Source of the DNA: Siderastrea siderea
Lineage: Eukaryota > Cnidaria > Anthozoa > Scleractinia > Rhizangiidae
Direction of reading: 5' to 3'
Assembly: GCA_964030785.1 (NCBI GenBank)
Contig: OZ034970.1
Coordinates: forward strand, 18,410,911 to 18,474,910
Length of the DNA stretch: 64,000 bases
Shown here: positions 11,701-20,983 of the stretch, one piece after another
Layout: the number at the start of each line of letters is the position of its first letter
Position numbering within the stretch: position 1 is the first letter of the stretch
Made by a program: the position numbers and the translations under genes
Notes under the pieces: generated by a model
The model's input: only the letters and a program-made list of their open reading frames with translations
Told to the model about the DNA's origin: nothing
Databases searched by the model: none

Positions 11701-12547
11701 TCAAATGACGGGAAGCTAAAAAATTGGGACGTCTTTGAAAAGAAAAATCTCTCCCTGTCGGATTATTTCCTCCTACCCGGAGTTTTTAGTGCTATCCCGC
11801 CTGAGTGGAAACTCCTTCTCAAAAATGGAGACGATGTAAACCAAACTGATAAAACGGTTTCCGACGATGATGTTAAAGATATTACTCGTATGAGTTCCAA
11901 ATCGATCTATTCGGCCCTGGTTAAAAGGGTCCAAATTCCTCCAACTGCCCAATCTAAGATGATTCCTTATATAATATTTCCAACATCTTAGACTGGAAAA
12001 ATATTAATATATATTGCCTGGTCGAGTCACTCTTGACACCAGAACGCGAGCCTTTCAATACAAGATTTTAAATCGTATCCTCTACACAAATAGTATTTTA
12101 TATAAAATGAAATTAATTCGTTCTCCTTTATGCACCTTTTGTGGAGATCACGAAGAAACACTGGAGCATCTTTTGGTAAAGTGTGTGTATACGAAAGAAT
12201 TTTGGTCTGCCACCACTTCTTGGCTAAATAATCATAACATACAAGTTGATAAGCTTGACGAGATAACCATCCTTTTTGGTTGTTTCAACAACAATCTAGA
12301 TAGTAATTTGTTAAACCATATAATTATTTTAGGGAAATATACCATTTATATATGCCGTAACAAAAATATCAAGCCATCGTTATCCTTATTGAAAGCCAAA
12401 AAGATACAAATTCGAAAGCTAGAGCTTTTTGTTGCAAAAAGAATAAGAAAGAAGCTTTTCATTACAAAAAGTGGCAGAAAATGTTATTGTAAAATGCTAT
12501 TGTTAACATGTATCCTGAAGTTAAGCAGTAGGGAGATATATACATAA
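8756..12547 (+). pseudogene. LINE ORF2: AP endonuclease, reverse transcriptase, C-terminal zinc finger
   Basis: In order: an AP-type endonuclease (LSSNVRGIRD, TIFLQET, INIYAPN, GGDFNAP, TDHAAIV) to about 9570; the reverse transcriptase with NWRPISLLN near 10360, IDFEKAFDS near 10560, RQGDPLSPYLL near 10740 and the catalytic FADD near 10865; and a C-terminal CTFCG...EHLLVKC zinc-binding motif near 12140-12190. Frames are broken near 9315, 9570, 10500, 10630, 11010, 11325, 11515 and 11990. The FADD pair is present but the gene cannot give a full protein. The chosen start is the first ATG (8756) before the endonuclease domain. Confidence 0.85.
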
Positions 12548-12766
12548 TTAATTAATTAGTCAAAATAAAAGTTCTAGGTGCTAGTAGGTTAAAGAATCTT
12601 GCCATCAATGAAATCAATTAGGCCTGGCTGACTGTGAAATGTAACTTGTAATTAGTGTTACTGTTTTGTTAACTAGTGGTAATACGTCTGTTGTTATTAG
12701 TATGTAATGTTAGTAGCGTGTTTGTAAATAATCTGTTTTGTAATAGCAATAAAAATGTTAAAAAAA

Positions 12767-13870
12767 ACCAACGTTCCATCTGAAGGTGCCGTACAAGCCG
12801 TGCGACGAAAGTTGGAGAGCGACCCCGGCCTTGCAGACCGCAGACCTAGTGAGATTGCGGACCTCTTGGATTTCGTATTAAGATCTACATACTTTCAGTA
12901 TAACGAATCGATTTACGAACAAAAAGAAGGCGCAGCCTTGGGGAGCCCGGTTTCCGCGGTTATTGCTAACCTCTACATGGAGGCTTTTGACGAACAAGCA
13001 ATAGAGTCCGCACCCTACAAACCCAAGATCTGGAAGCGCTACGTTGATGAAACCTTCACCATCCTTGTTCGCGGTAATGTTGACAGCTTCTTACACCATC
13101 TCAACAGTCAGCAACCCACCATCCGCTTTACCATGGAAACCGAGAAAGAGAGTACGATCGCCTTTCTTGACACGTCAGTTTCTAGAGAACCGGATGGCCG
13201 CCTTACCACCAGCGTCTACAGAAAACCAACTCACACTGATCAGTACTTGGCGTATGATTCGCACCACCCCCAATCAGTAAAACGCGGTATTGTTTAGTGT
13301 CTGTACGACCGGGCGAAGCGCCTCGTGACCAAACCATCAGTCATCTCTGCGGAAAAGAAACATCTGTCATTTGTCCTTGTTTCTAACGGTTATCCCTCCT
13401 CCTTCGTGCAGAAGCTCACCAGAACAAGAAAAGCAGCCCCCAGGGTAGAGCCTGAGACAGAGTTTAGGTCCACCGCGGTTTTGCCGTATATCAAAGGAGT
13501 ATCAGAACCTCTTCACCGCTGCCTACAACAACAAGGTATTAGTGCCATCTTCAAGTCCGACACGACACTTAGGTCACATTTAGTGCGCCCAAATGACACC
13601 GTTGATCCTGCAAACCAAGACGGCGTAGTCTACAGGATTCCCTGTGAATGCGGAAAAGTCTACATTAGCGAAACAGGAAGATTTATGCAGGAGAGGATCA
13701 AAGAGCATGACAGGGATGTACGATTCGCCCGTACCCAGACCTCCGCCGTTTCTGAGCACGTCAATCAGACCGGCCACCACCCGCTTTGGAACGAGGTAAA
13801 GTTTATTGATCGGGACTCACACTGGTACGCCCGAAGGGTCAAGGAAGCTATCCACAAGACTTCACCCTGA
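12767..13870 (+). pseudogene. PLE reverse transcriptase and GIY-YIG endonuclease, plus-strand copy
   Basis: Continues the reverse transcriptase cut by the LINE: EGAALGSPVSAVIANLYME is the motif-B region, followed by motif C, then the thumb. A TAG at 13295 separates it from a second frame (13325-13870) that ends in a GIY-YIG domain (VVYRIPCECGKVYISETGR). Motif C reads YVDE, not YVDD, so one metal-binding aspartate is replaced. The GIY-YIG part is shortened by a frameshift near 13850. In active PLEs this endonuclease nicks the target for priming. Confidence 0.85.
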
Positions 13871-14088
13871 TAACATCAATAGGGTCAACGGAATAGGAAA
13901 TTCCTGAAGCGTGGACCCAACGATCAAGACACACAACAGGAGACCGGTACATCAGCGAAGCGCCAAGGGAACAACTTCGAATTGGACTTCTCGGGAAACC
14001 ACATTCACTGCGGAACAATGAGGATCGAAACGCACCAATCACAGCCGACCATCGTGATTCATATGGTGACGCGCAACCAGTCGACCTC

Positions 14089-14132
14089 ATCGCCTGATGA
14101 AGACTAGCAGTAACCAGTCGAAACGTCGCGAT
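14089..14132 (+). ncRNA. hammerhead ribozyme of the PLE, right copy
   Basis: Helix I strands ATCGC (14089-14093) and GCGAT (14128-14132) pair fully; the core CTGATGA (14094-14100), a stem-II hairpin with GACT/AGTC, GAAA (14120-14123) and the cleavage-site TC after CG are all present. Helix III is only the self-complementary ACGT, which suggests it works best as a dimer between tandem copies, as proposed for other PLE hammerheads. Confidence 0.8.
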
Positions 14133-14291
14133 CTACAACTCAAGTGACCACATCGTGAGACAAACGATATACATTTTATTAATTAACTGTATTTACCACG
14201 ATGAACAATAACCACCTTTTTTACAACAACGTTTATTTGGTAAATAACAACAACAACAAAGCATGTACAATAATCTGTTGAATAAACATGT

Positions 14292-14678
14292 TTACAATTT
14301 CAAACGTTTTTTGGCTTGCATGATTTTTTTTACAACGCGTTCCTTCATGGTTTTCTTGCCGGGCAAACGATCAATGGCTTGAATCATCTTGGCATCGGCT
14401 TTCCACTTGTATTGCAAATTTTTGGCGTGACTGTAATCAATGTCATGTTGTTTGGCAATCTTGTCCCCCAGATTGATGCCGGGATCCCCGTGCTTGAGAC
14501 GTTTGGCCAGCTTGGTACAGGGTCCCATGTACTGATAGCCAGGCCAATGAAATTCCATGCCTGTTTTGGCCAACCATTTTTGAATGTCCCACCCCATCCT
14601 CGTTGGGTTGTTTTCTTCTTCCTGGTCCTCCTCCTGCTCGGTTTTTTCTTGCGACGGGTTTTCATGTCCTTTAGTCAC
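14292..14678 (-). CDS. parvovirus-type phospholipase A2 protein (Polinton copy 1)
   Basis: The domain reads HWPGYQYMGPCTKLAKRLK, then HDIDYSHAKN, the Ca-binding loop and HDxxY catalytic motif of parvovirus VP1-type phospholipase A2, and ends in a lysine-rich tail (about 128 codons). In the virus families that have it, this enzyme cuts membrane phospholipid during entry. The loop here is YMGPC, where copy 2 has YMGPG, so a loop glycine is lost. The frame has no ATG at its 5' side; the ATG that corresponds to the copy-2 start (14665) is in another frame, so the N-terminus is frameshifted. Probably inactive. Confidence 0.75.
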   Translation of the reverse strand: MTKGHENPSQEKTEQEEDQEEENNPTRMGWDIQKWLAKTGMEFHWPGYQYMGPCTKLAKRLKHGDPGINLGDKIAKQHDIDYSHAKNLQYKWKADAKMIQAIDRLPGKKTMKERVVKKIMQAKKRLKL

Positions 14679-15328
14679 TGTTGAAATCCAAACGTCGTCT
14701 TAACTTTTTGCCTTGAGCCCAATCTTACCACCCAGGCAAGGGTTTCAATTGTTCCACTTCTCAAACGCCTTTGCCATTATCTCAACTTCTGGCAGTTAAG
14801 TTGTTTTCAATCGTTTTGCGTCGTTCGCGAATGGCTTCCAACTTGTGGTGAGATTACTGTCTCCTCGACTGGTCGAAGGAGCGGTGGTGGATGCTTTGCC
14901 TTTCCTGACAGGGATCTTACCGGTGGACACTTTGCTCTTCTTGTCCGGTGCACTGCTTTTCCGTCCTGGAGGAGTGATTTGTAGTTTGAGGGTGGACGGA
15001 CTGCCTTTTATCATGTGCTTCAACCATTGTTCCACGGAGCCCGTGACCAAATCCCCTTTTTCTTCCTCTTCTTCCTCTCCGGGTGGTCCACCAGGGGCAC
15101 CAACCCCCACACCGCGACGTAATTGTTTGGTTAACTTGGTCAGCTTTTGTCTGAGAGGTTTGGTTTTGGTGTTTACGACAGCTGAAGGTAGTTTGGGATC
15201 GGCCAACAAGACATTTTTGGCAGCCAACGTCGCTGCTTTGTTGAGCAAGCATTTCCTGTCAATTCCCCCTTGTAATATTGAATGAGTTTATCCAAATCCT
15301 TTTGAGGAATCATGTACACTTCTTCCAT
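14671..15328 (-). pseudogene. conserved Polinton protein with MEEVYM start (copy 1), frameshifted
   Basis: Begins MEEVYMIPQKDL at 15328 and ends ...RRRLDFNSD at 14671, matching the copy-2 gene at 41649-42296. Frames change near 15240 and in the 14800-14850 region. It contains a helical N-terminal part (TLAAK...LLADP), a Gly/Pro- and Glu-rich hinge (GAPGGPPGEEEEEE), and a Lys/Ser-rich tail. Function unknown; its place in the capsid gene block and its charge pattern suggest a virion component. Confidence 0.6.
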
Positions 15329-15539
15329 TTGGTAGCACACGTGTTGCAGAGTTTTTCGTCGTCCGGGGAGCGACAGCGTCACAGCATAAACTCAACAAGG
15401 TGTGCATGTGCTCTTGGTACAACGTCTGATATTTATGCTTCCAATAATGACAACGCTCTTCCCATTCCTCTCGTTTTCGATTGGCCTCTTGGAAAAGGGT
15501 GAACCACGTTGGAAGTGTTAGCGTTGAGGGCATTGACAT
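15288..15539 (-). CDS. small conserved Polinton protein (LTLPTW...YWKHKY), copy 1
   Basis: Carries LTLPTW, QEANRKREEWEERCHYWKHKY and LYQE, all shared with copy 2 (42278-42520). The Cys-rich tail of copy 2 is replaced by unrelated sequence, so a frameshift near 15370 is likely. The start chosen is the MSM after the stop of the gene upstream; a TATA-like TATAAAGG on the minus strand lies near 15645. Predicted mostly helical. Function unknown. Confidence 0.5.
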   Translation of the reverse strand: MSMPSTLTLPTWFTLFQEANRKREEWEERCHYWKHKYQTLYQEHMHTLLSLCCDAVAPRTTKNSATRVLPNGRSVHDSSKGFG

Positions 15540-15559
15540 AACACGTTGTTGAGACCTTG

Positions 15560-15847
15560 CTACAACCCTTTTCCTTTTTGCGAGACGAGCCACTGACGCC
15601 GTTTTTTCGCAGAGTGTTTGCGTCGACCCAGGTTTCGTAACACCCCTTTATAGGGTCGAAGTTTAGCCATGATAGGTGGGGTCACTTGAATGTTGTTTTT
15701 CAACAAGTTTAAAACCAGTTCACTCACAGCATTGACTTGATCTGCATTGGCATGTTGTAACAGTTCTTGAAGTTTGAAACGATTGGCTTCTTTTAACACG
15801 GACCGTAGAAACGGCAAATGACGCCGAAGACGTTTCATACTTCCCAC
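15560..15847 (-). CDS. small conserved Polinton protein (MKRLRRHLPFLRSV), copy 1
   Basis: A 95-residue helical basic protein: LPFLRSVLKEANRFK, then NADQVNAVSELVLNLLKNN, a PYKGVLRNLGRR segment and a KKRRQWL tail. This pattern (helical N-part, SE-V-NLL-NN, K-L---L-R-K) occurs widely as a small ORF near capsid genes in Polintons. Copy 2 is 108 residues; here a TAG replaces a Phe codon near the C-terminus. Likely a virion core or DNA-associated protein by composition; not proven. Confidence 0.65.
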   Translation of the reverse strand: MGSMKRLRRHLPFLRSVLKEANRFKLQELLQHANADQVNAVSELVLNLLKNNIQVTPPIMAKLRPYKGVLRNLGRRKHSAKKRRQWLVSQKGKGL

Positions 15848-16038
15848 GGCTTTCGTCGAAAATTAGAAACAGCACCTCCTACGCCAAGGGCTCCCATTCT
15901 TTCATAGTTCTTACTCCTACCAAGTTTGAACCCCAATTTAGCCGCCCCTTTTAGCACGGACCAGGGGCTTCCTCCTGCGTTTGGACGACGTTTTCTTCTT
16001 CTTTTTGTTTTTCTTTTTGTTCTTCTTCTTGGGGCCAT
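15835..16038 (-). CDS. small basic core-like protein, copy 1
   Basis: 67 residues, with a very basic N-terminus (RRRTKRKTKRRRKRR) then AGGSPWSVLKGAAKLGF. It occupies the position of the 57-residue basic protein of copy 2 (42821-42994), which has QQGG at the equivalent place. It resembles adenovirus pX/mu-type DNA-condensing peptides in charge and size. It overlaps the 3' end of the 2TM gene by 88 bp, an overlap not seen in copy 2. Confidence 0.55.
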   Translation of the reverse strand: MAPRRRTKRKTKRRRKRRPNAGGSPWSVLKGAAKLGFKLGRSKNYERMGALGVGGAVSNFRRKPWEV

Positions 16039-16673
16039 GGTTCCGAACTCACTAGGGTCGGAGTGTGAGCTGATGTCTTTTTATCCTTTTCCACCCAGTA
16101 GTTTTTGGACATCAAAGGTCGATCACTCCCATCCATGTAGCATTGTGCGTCCACTTGTCGGTACAGAAATTGACGATGGTATTCTTGCACGCACCGTTTG
16201 GGGAGAGATGGAGTGAAATCAATGATGGTGTCGTCCAAGGTTTGCATCTTGATCAAAAAGCCTTCCAATCCCTCGAAGGGTACCCCTCGTACATAGGTTC
16301 TCAATTCAACCAAGGCTTTAGCATAGGTGGTGAAAGCAAAGCGACTCATGTCCACTTTGAAACTGAATTTTTTTAAATCGTTCCATCCTTTGACCAAGGT
16401 CCCAACAGCGGCCAAACACGCCACCAACGTACTGTTTTCCAAAATCGGGCCCACAGTCATGCCTGCGGCCACCAATAGTAAAGCCATGCCATTGAACAAG
16501 GCGTTGTAAAACATGTAATAATTTAACATGCACCGATAACACCACCATTGTTTGTGGTAAAAGTAATACAAGGAATCCTCTCTTTGCAAGAGTTCCGGTT
16601 TGAACTTTAAACATTTGGCTCTGGACAACGCTCCATTCAACAAGGACACCACCACTTTTTCTTTGGGAGCCAT
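15951..16673 (-). CDS. two-TM protein, SLATT-like layout (Polinton copy 1), intact
   Basis: 240 residues. An amphipathic N-terminal part ends in YHKQWWCYRCMLNYY; two hydrophobic segments follow at about 52-76 (ALFNGMALLLVAAGM) and 81-98 (STLVACLAAVGTLVKGW); then a helix with FAFTTYAKALVELRTYV, then LDDTIIDFTPSLP and an acidic Gln-rich tail. The order (aromatic pre-helix, short TM hairpin, helix with Y--AL-EL, short D/P motif) resembles SLATT two-TM effector domains; this is by eye only. Copy 2 is the same protein with one frameshift. A TATA box (CTATAAAGAAGG, minus) lies at about 16728. A plain virion membrane protein is the main alternative. Confidence 0.7.
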   Translation of the reverse strand: MAPKEKVVVSLLNGALSRAKCLKFKPELLQREDSLYYFYHKQWWCYRCMLNYYMFYNALFNGMALLLVAAGMTVGPILENSTLVACLAAVGTLVKGWNDLKKFSFKVDMSRFAFTTYAKALVELRTYVRGVPFEGLEGFLIKMQTLDDTIIDFTPSLPKRCVQEYHRQFLYRQVDAQCYMDGSDRPLMSKNYWVEKDKKTSAHTPTLVSSEPWPQEEEQKEKQKEEENVVQTQEEAPGPC

Positions 16674-16721
16674 TTTCTCAAAAAGAATACTGCAATGAAT
16701 TGCTTCGCACGATGAGACGTC

Positions 16722-17358
16722 ATCCTTCTTTATAGCTGGTCACAATAGTGTTGGTAGTTGTAATGTTGGCAACGTGTCGTCCCGCCACGATTTGTTGTTG
16801 ACCTTGCAATAACATGCGTAATCAACGTTGTAAATCCGCTTGATTCATGGTCACTTGTTGATAGGACCTGGGTAGTGACCAAGGCAACTAGAGGGACGGC
16901 TGAGGACAGCGGGGACGACCTCGTCCTCGTCCCCGTTCAGGCCGACCACGCGGGGTACTGGCTCTTCCGCCAGGGGACAATCCCGAACTGCCCCGATGCG
17001 GGGTACATGCTCCTGAAGAAACGCGAGGACTCGCTCGATGAATGACATGAGAAAGAATGTGAGGACTAATGGGGGTTCGTGCTCCTGTAGAAGGGGTTTT
17101 GGAAGCGGGGATGCCTACACCTGCAGGGAACACAGCAGCGTCAACGCCGGGAGGGGATGAAAGAGACTGCAAATAACGGGTCATGTCTTCCACGATCAAT
17201 TGATCCCAGGCTTGGTCAATCAGGGACTGGTCCCCGGTGTCCAAAATTTCTTGAGTGGTTCCAGGTGACAAACAGTTGGTGGTAGAGGAGCCTACCCGTG
17301 CAGGTGAAATGGTTGCGTAAGTTTGCGGAGGACGTCGGGATCCATCATCATCTGCCAT
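16722..17358 (-). pseudogene. acidic-start, RG-rich protein (copy 1), frameshifted
   Basis: Starts MADDDGSRRPPQTYATISPAG and shares LSPGTTQEILDTGDQSLIDQAWDQL with copy 2 (43805-44502). A low-complexity middle is rich in Arg, Gly and Pro (GRASTPRGRPERGRGRGRP) and a C-terminal segment ends at TATAAAGAAGGATGA. Frames change near 17030 and 16890. The LIDQA-D helix is the best conserved part. Role unknown; the RG-rich tract suggests nucleic-acid binding. Confidence 0.5.
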
Positions 17359-17393
17359 GCTCGGTCTTCCAACGTCCACACCAGTTCACGAAA

Positions 17394-17600
17394 CTACGTT
17401 TCGTGGTATCGTTCAATGAGACGTTGAATGGATTCTCCCCTACCTTGTTGAAACAAGTTATATACCTCTCGCATGGCACGGAGATCCATGTGATACAAAG
17501 GCATGCTATGAAGATAATCGCCCACGACCTTTTCCCAACAAACCCAAAACAAAGGAGGGGATAATCCTGGCACGCGTTTACTTTTTTCTCTAGTGGCCAT
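17394..17600 (-). CDS. small ORF present only in copy 1
   Basis: 68 residues from the ATG at 17600: basic start (REKSKRVPG), then PPLFWVCWEKVVGDYLHSM and a helical LRAMREVYNLFQQGRGES. It sits between the ATPase and the acidic/RG protein, where copy 2 has only about 35 bp. The reading frame stays protein-like past its TAG at 17394 for about 25 codons, so the original gene was probably longer. Family unknown. Confidence 0.4.
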   Translation of the reverse strand: MATREKSKRVPGLSPPLFWVCWEKVVGDYLHSMPLYHMDLRAMREVYNLFQQGRGESIQRLIERYHET

Positions 17601-17614
17601 CCTGTTCCTGATCA

Positions 17615-17975
17615 CGGCGCTTTTTGATAATAACGCGTCCATCCCTCCCTTTTAAGAGGTGGCTCAACAACCGTTGTTGGTCGGAAGAAGCGGGATGCAA
17701 TTCAAAGACCAAATACCCATAGGGGCGTGTGGTAGCGTGATGAAAGGTCTTTAAACTGTCTTTCCACGTGGTGGGAAATGATTAAAGGAGGAGGACATTG
17801 CGTACCCCAAATTGATCCCGCGGGTTCTTGAAGGCCACGTCGTAATGGGCATTGCGGGAAATGCTTTTGGGATATTTGCCCACGGGAAACATGCCTTGAC
17901 ACAAGTAGATGACCGTGACGTTTTGATGATGGGAATGTTCGGTGAATAAATCCAAGACGCGCTTGTCGTTGCACA
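17615..17975 (-). pseudogene. packaging ATPase, C-terminal fragment (copy 1)
   Basis: Matches the C-terminal half of the copy-2 ATPase: VIYLCQGMFPVGKYPKSIS, KNPRDQFGVRNVLLL and LLSHLLK-like segments, spread over three frames. Similarity starts at about 17975, next to unrelated DNA, so the Walker A and B half is missing. Not functional. Confidence 0.8.
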
Positions 17976-20900
17976 CAAAATGTTTATATTACGGTCACTC
18001 AAGATACGAGCCCTAACCTGTGTAGCGAAAGACACGACGAGTATTTGTTTGGGCGAAAGAAAAACCGGTGGTCTGGGGCAAGTGACCACCAAAAAAAACC
18101 CGAGTATTACTAGACCCCGTCCTGACGGCGGGGTAAAACATAGGCACGAAGTGCGTGTAGAGCCAATGACGTTTTGTTCCACAATATGGTGAAATTTAAG
18201 AGTTTCACATTACTCCTCCTACTACTACTACTGCACTGCGGACTGTTCGGTTCCTCCCTCCCCGACAACTTGCGGATAATGTAACATGTCTTTGCCAGAG
18301 CAAGGAATCAATCTATTCCGTTATCATAAAACAGGGTAACGCGCAGCGTGATTACGTGACAGTTAGTTATAGTGTGACCTAACACGTCTGTTTCTTGTAT
18401 TTTTTACGTATCCAAGTCCTGACGGGGGTGAAAAAAACTTGCAAAATTCAGTAAGCTTCTATTAGAATGCTTTGTCACGTATCTGTTGTTGTTAATCTTG
18501 CATTCGGCTGGAGGTGTTTTGAGCTTTGCGTTACATTCCGACGGTTCAAATTAAGTTGTTCAACTGCGCTTTGAACTATACATCACCCCGAAGTAAAGTT
18601 TGGTATCTTGAAGATTTTACTCTAATTCTGGATTTTACTTTGAAATGGAATCCGATTTTACTTTGAAATGATTTCTTGTTTACGTACACAAAAATGACAC
18701 TCCAAATTTTAAATTCGCTGTTAGCTAGAGATAACCCGAAGTATTTTGTGCTGTTTTACTCCAGTCTTTTCACTAGCGTTATAAACTTGGGCTTTCAATA
18801 TATATTCTTTTCACTGTTTTTGTTTTAATTAGAGAGTAACGTTCATTCCATTAAATATCTTGAATTGTTATATAGCTGGAATTTTTCCTGTAATAGCGCG
18901 CGCTCTCATTGGTCAGTTCGGGATCACATGACATCTAACAATGAAACTGTTTCCCGCCAAAAGTCTCTGAGCGGGCAACATTGCAAAGTCTATTACGTCA
19001 GAGGGTAACAATGCAATGTTACCCGCGAATGTTGACCGACGACCGCCGTTGCACGTGAACAGAACGTGATTGAAGGTGGTGTGATCATAGCGTTTGACTA
19101 GCGGGTTTTTCAAAGTTCTGTATTGCAATGGCGAATCCTTCACGCTTTGCTGATTTGTCGCGACTAGAAATTGCCGTCCTTGTCTTCTAATCTCTTCGTT
19201 GTGCTATATAACAAATCACTTAATGACTGATCCCTCAGGAAACCAGCTAATTTTGTTTCCCTCGAATCTCAATGTTTCCCGAGGCGGAGCGTCGAGAAGC
19301 ATTGAGATACATGCGATAGTGAAAGGTTTTCATGCCGGTAATCGGCCGGAAATTACGGTACTTCCGATTTTTCTTTTGTTACTCCACATTACAAGTTATT
19401 TACAAAGTGTTCCTGCTTCGCAGCAGAACACAAACACACTAAGTCGAGTTGGTTCGTTGCAAAGCCTAGCGTCGTTCGTCCATACCCAAGCCCCCTTCGG
19501 TAAAATGAAGTTAGCGTGACTCGACATATTAATGCGTGTGACAAACAGTGTGAACGTGTACGTTAGTATCGCTTGAGTTCGCAGAATTCTCGAGGTATCC
19601 CGGAGAGTGGCTCTGGGTTTTTTCTATCAACAACTATTTTTCTATGTAAACTAAAAGCCGTGTGGATACTGTTCTACTAGCAGAACGTGGACCAAGTCGG
19701 GGCCCTATTTATATTTAACAAAATGCAAGAGATTGCATGTGGGGTATCGTGAACATTCCAAAGGAAAAAACTAACGCAGGGCACCTTTTCAGTGATATAC
19801 ATGAATTTCAGCACAAAATGACAAGTCTAGTCTTTGCTAGCTGTGTTTAGAACAATTTTTTTCTTTTTTTGGTGTGATTGAAATTACACATTTTCCATAA
19901 TGTCATGGTTAACAAGTCCATCAGCTCGGACAGTTGTATCACATAGACAAAAAGGACAACAGTAGAAAAACTACATCACCACTAGAGGGAAAACTGGTTA
20001 AACTTTTCAGATAGGAACAGAGAATAGCCAGAGTCAGGAGTCCTCCACAAATTGGAAACAAGGTTGCTTGCAGCTGTGAATATCTTTTTGTGACTTGATG
20101 GTTATGTCCTGTATTGGCATTTCCTTTGTTTTGAAGTAATGGTTTCTTGAATGCTGCTACAACATGCTAATTCTAAAGGAACTTGAGATGTGTGAAGAAC
20201 TGACGATAACTGTTATCATCTTTCATCTTTGCCATCATCATTGGTGGATATCCTCAATTTTTGCAGTCGTGTATTGGTAGAGGAAGTTGAGCGCCTTAAT
20301 AGATGATAAAAATAGGAAAAATAACTATGAAAGGCATGGCAGAGTGGTGTGCTGTAAATGGTAGTGTTTAATCAGTACTTCACATCCACACTTGAAAAAC
20401 GGTCCCTGAAGGGGTGCATTGGGGGAAATGACATCGTCACTGAGACCCTGAGTAGCAGAACTACACCTTACAACCACCCTGTTGTAACGATCACTGATTT
20501 TTTTCTTGGCCTGAAGTATGGCTTATGCAGACATTTTCTTTTCCGAAACCTCCGTGTTAATACGAGCACATTTTTGTGGCCCGTGGAGGTCTTGTTAACA
20601 GGTTTCTACTGAAATTGACGTGACCCGAGTGGTAAGAAATCATCGACCTTATCCTAGGGTACTAGGGACTTTGTTATGCTTTCTCAGCGGATAGCTTTGG
20701 TACTCATCGTTTATAATGAGATTAGACTACACATCATGATGCATGCAAAACAAGCAGGTTAGAAATTTCACAACAGTAGTACGGCTACACTGCTAAATAA
20801 ACAAGCTAGAGAGATGAAAATAACTTTTTTAATGCCGCTTTCACAAAGCTGATCATTCAGATGGCCTTTTCGCGAGGGGAAAAGTCCCCAAAATGTTAGC

Positions 20901-20983
20901 CTGTTGCCTCTGAACATTTATTTACTGGTACAATGTACGTATAACTATTTGCAGAAAACATACTGGGACGCTTACCTTAGTTG
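17976..20983. other. gene-free stretch
   Basis: No reading frame here has protein-like composition, known motifs or a credible start. The longest frames (18913-19143 minus, 19199-19519 plus, 20358-20612 plus) lack domain signals and splice context. No clear repeat borders were found. Confidence 0.5.

Larger units (their letters stand above)
7338..12766 (+). mobile_element. L1/Tx1-like LINE, full length, inserted in the PLE
   Basis: An 11-bp perfect duplication ACCAACGTTCC flanks the element (7327-7337 and 12767-12777). The 3' end is AATAAAAATGTT followed by a short A run, as for L1-type target-primed insertion. It holds an ORF1 (7415-8301) and an ORF2 (about 8756-12547). The roughly 5.4-kb length, a coiled-coil ORF1 with a transposase-22-like RNA-binding domain, and an AP-type endonuclease at the start of ORF2 place it in the L1/Tx1 group. 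Both ORFs have frameshifts and stops, so it is inactive. Confidence 0.9.
5954..14180 (+). mobile_element. Penelope-like element (PLE) with inverted 5' partial copy
   Basis: The plus-strand element runs from about 7170 to 7337, is interrupted by a LINE, and resumes at 12767 to 14180. It encodes a Penelope-type reverse transcriptase followed by a GIY-YIG endonuclease. A minus-strand partial copy (5954-7169) covers the region from the reverse transcriptase palm to the 3' end, so the two 3' ends face outwards. Inverted 5' extra copies of this type are a known outcome of PLE retrotransposition. Both halves end in related sequence (AATAAAATGTAT inverted against ATACATTTTATT) and carry a hammerhead ribozyme near that end. 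The element appears to have landed between decayed Polinton-like genes on the left and the copy-1 Polinton remnant on the right. Confidence 0.85.
14181..17975 (-). mobile_element. Polinton remnant (copy 1), capsid-side gene block
   Basis: Seven genes in the same order and strand as 41270-44900 of the complete Polinton: phospholipase A2, the MEEVYM protein, two small conserved proteins, a small basic protein, the 2TM protein, the acidic/RG-rich protein and the C-terminal part of the packaging ATPase. Similarity stops abruptly inside the ATPase near 17975, so protease, capsid and integrase genes are lost. The left side is cut by the PLE. Nucleotide divergence is clear throughout, so this is a related family or an older insertion, not a recent duplicate. 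Confidence 0.85.

Noticed and set aside
17751..18182. Extension of the copy-1 ATPase to its Walker A region
   Set aside because: Similarity to copy 2 stops near 17975; the weak FTPPSGRG resemblance beyond it is not in register with the expected motif.
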